Assembly: GCA_949841245.1 (NCBI GenBank) | Contig: CATKYT010000005.1 | Span: 1 to 46,962, forward strand | Length of the DNA stretch: 46,962 bases | Source of the DNA: an uncultured Eubacteriales bacterium | GTDB taxonomy: Bacteria; Bacillota; Clostridia; Christensenellales; UBA1242 | Direction of reading: 5' to 3' | Shown here: positions 46,718-46,962 of the stretch, piece after piece | Numbering within the stretch: the first letter of the stretch is position 1 | Layout of the letters: the number at the start of each line of letters is the position of its first letter | Program-made: the position numbers and the translations under genes | The notes under the pieces: model-generated | Seen by the model: the letters and a program-made list of their open reading frames with translations, nothing else | What the model was told of the DNA's origin: nothing | The model's database searches: none

Positions 46718-46896
46718 AACATCTCCTTATAATTAAGGATATAATTTCCAAAGAAAAATGTCAAATTATTAACAAACAAATCAACAATAAAAAGTCCAAG
46801 CCCACTTAAAATAGCAAACTTAATTAAAAATTTAAAAACAATTTGAAAGAGAAAGAAGAAAACCCAGTAAAGATTTTTAAATGTAAATTTGTGCAA
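46714..46896 (-). CDS. Possible small hydrophobic protein upstream of the oxidoreductase
   Basis: 60 aa Phe/Leu-rich ORF (TTG start) whose stop overlaps the next start as ATGA. Confidence 0.35.
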   Translation of the reverse strand: MHKFTFKNLYWVFFFLFQIVFKFLIKFAILSGLGLFIVDLFVNNLTFFFGNYILNYKEML

Positions 46897-46950
46897 AAGT
46901 TATAGAAAATTATTTGATGTATGTTATAATGTTTTTAAGGAGAAATGGTT

Positions 46951-46962
46951 ATGTTTGAAATT
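46951..46962 (+). CDS. Start of a gene running off the window end
   Basis: TATAAT-GTTTTT-AAGGAGAAATGGTT-ATGTTTGAAATT: promoter, SD and ATG present; too short to identify. Confidence 0.4.

Noticed and set aside
1-46962. CRISPR arrays, insertion sequences, rRNA genes, prophage modules
   Set aside because: No regularly spaced repeat arrays, transposase-like ORFs, rRNA sequence or phage structural genes recognised.
1-46962. UGA-as-Trp alternative code, considered because of the low GC content
   Set aside because: Conserved proteins end at UGA where expected (for example rsmA-tatD overlap) and use UGG for Trp.

Overview
A 46.96 kb window from a low-GC, probably Bacillota-like chromosome using the standard code. 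All calls come from reading the ORF translations and the DNA; no searches were run. The backbone is housekeeping. It includes tRNA-Gly, a CBS/DUF21 transporter, a PflX-like radical SAM protein, rpmG-secE-nusG-rplK-rplA, argS, recR, ybaB, a deaminase, dnaX, tpiA-pgk, dus, an HU-like protein, a SpoVB/MurJ-like flippase, rplI, tatD-rsmA, spmAB-like genes and an Old-Yellow-Enzyme-type oxidoreductase. Two giant, convergent, membrane-anchored surface proteins (2780 and 1451 aa) occupy 7.3-20.2 kb. The observations I rate highest are: (1) a C10/G10 tract inside the -35/-10 spacer of a radical SAM gene that is also broken at an A6 run, and a G9 tract at the ribosome-binding position of an orphan gene, both looking like phase-variation switches in an AT-rich genome; (2) an A9 run in dnaX where the zero frame stops at once and a one-base shift restores the full C-terminus; (3) five genes with a -10 box exactly 6 nt before ATG and no Shine-Dalgarno, suggesting recurrent leaderless transcription; (4) a divergent Xre-HTH/SLOG-like pair whose consensus promoter is bracketed by two 20-bp direct repeats; (5) a nested inverted-repeat element and an operator-like palindrome upstream of the 1451-aa surface protein; (6) an unknown 71-aa ORF between nusG and rplK.
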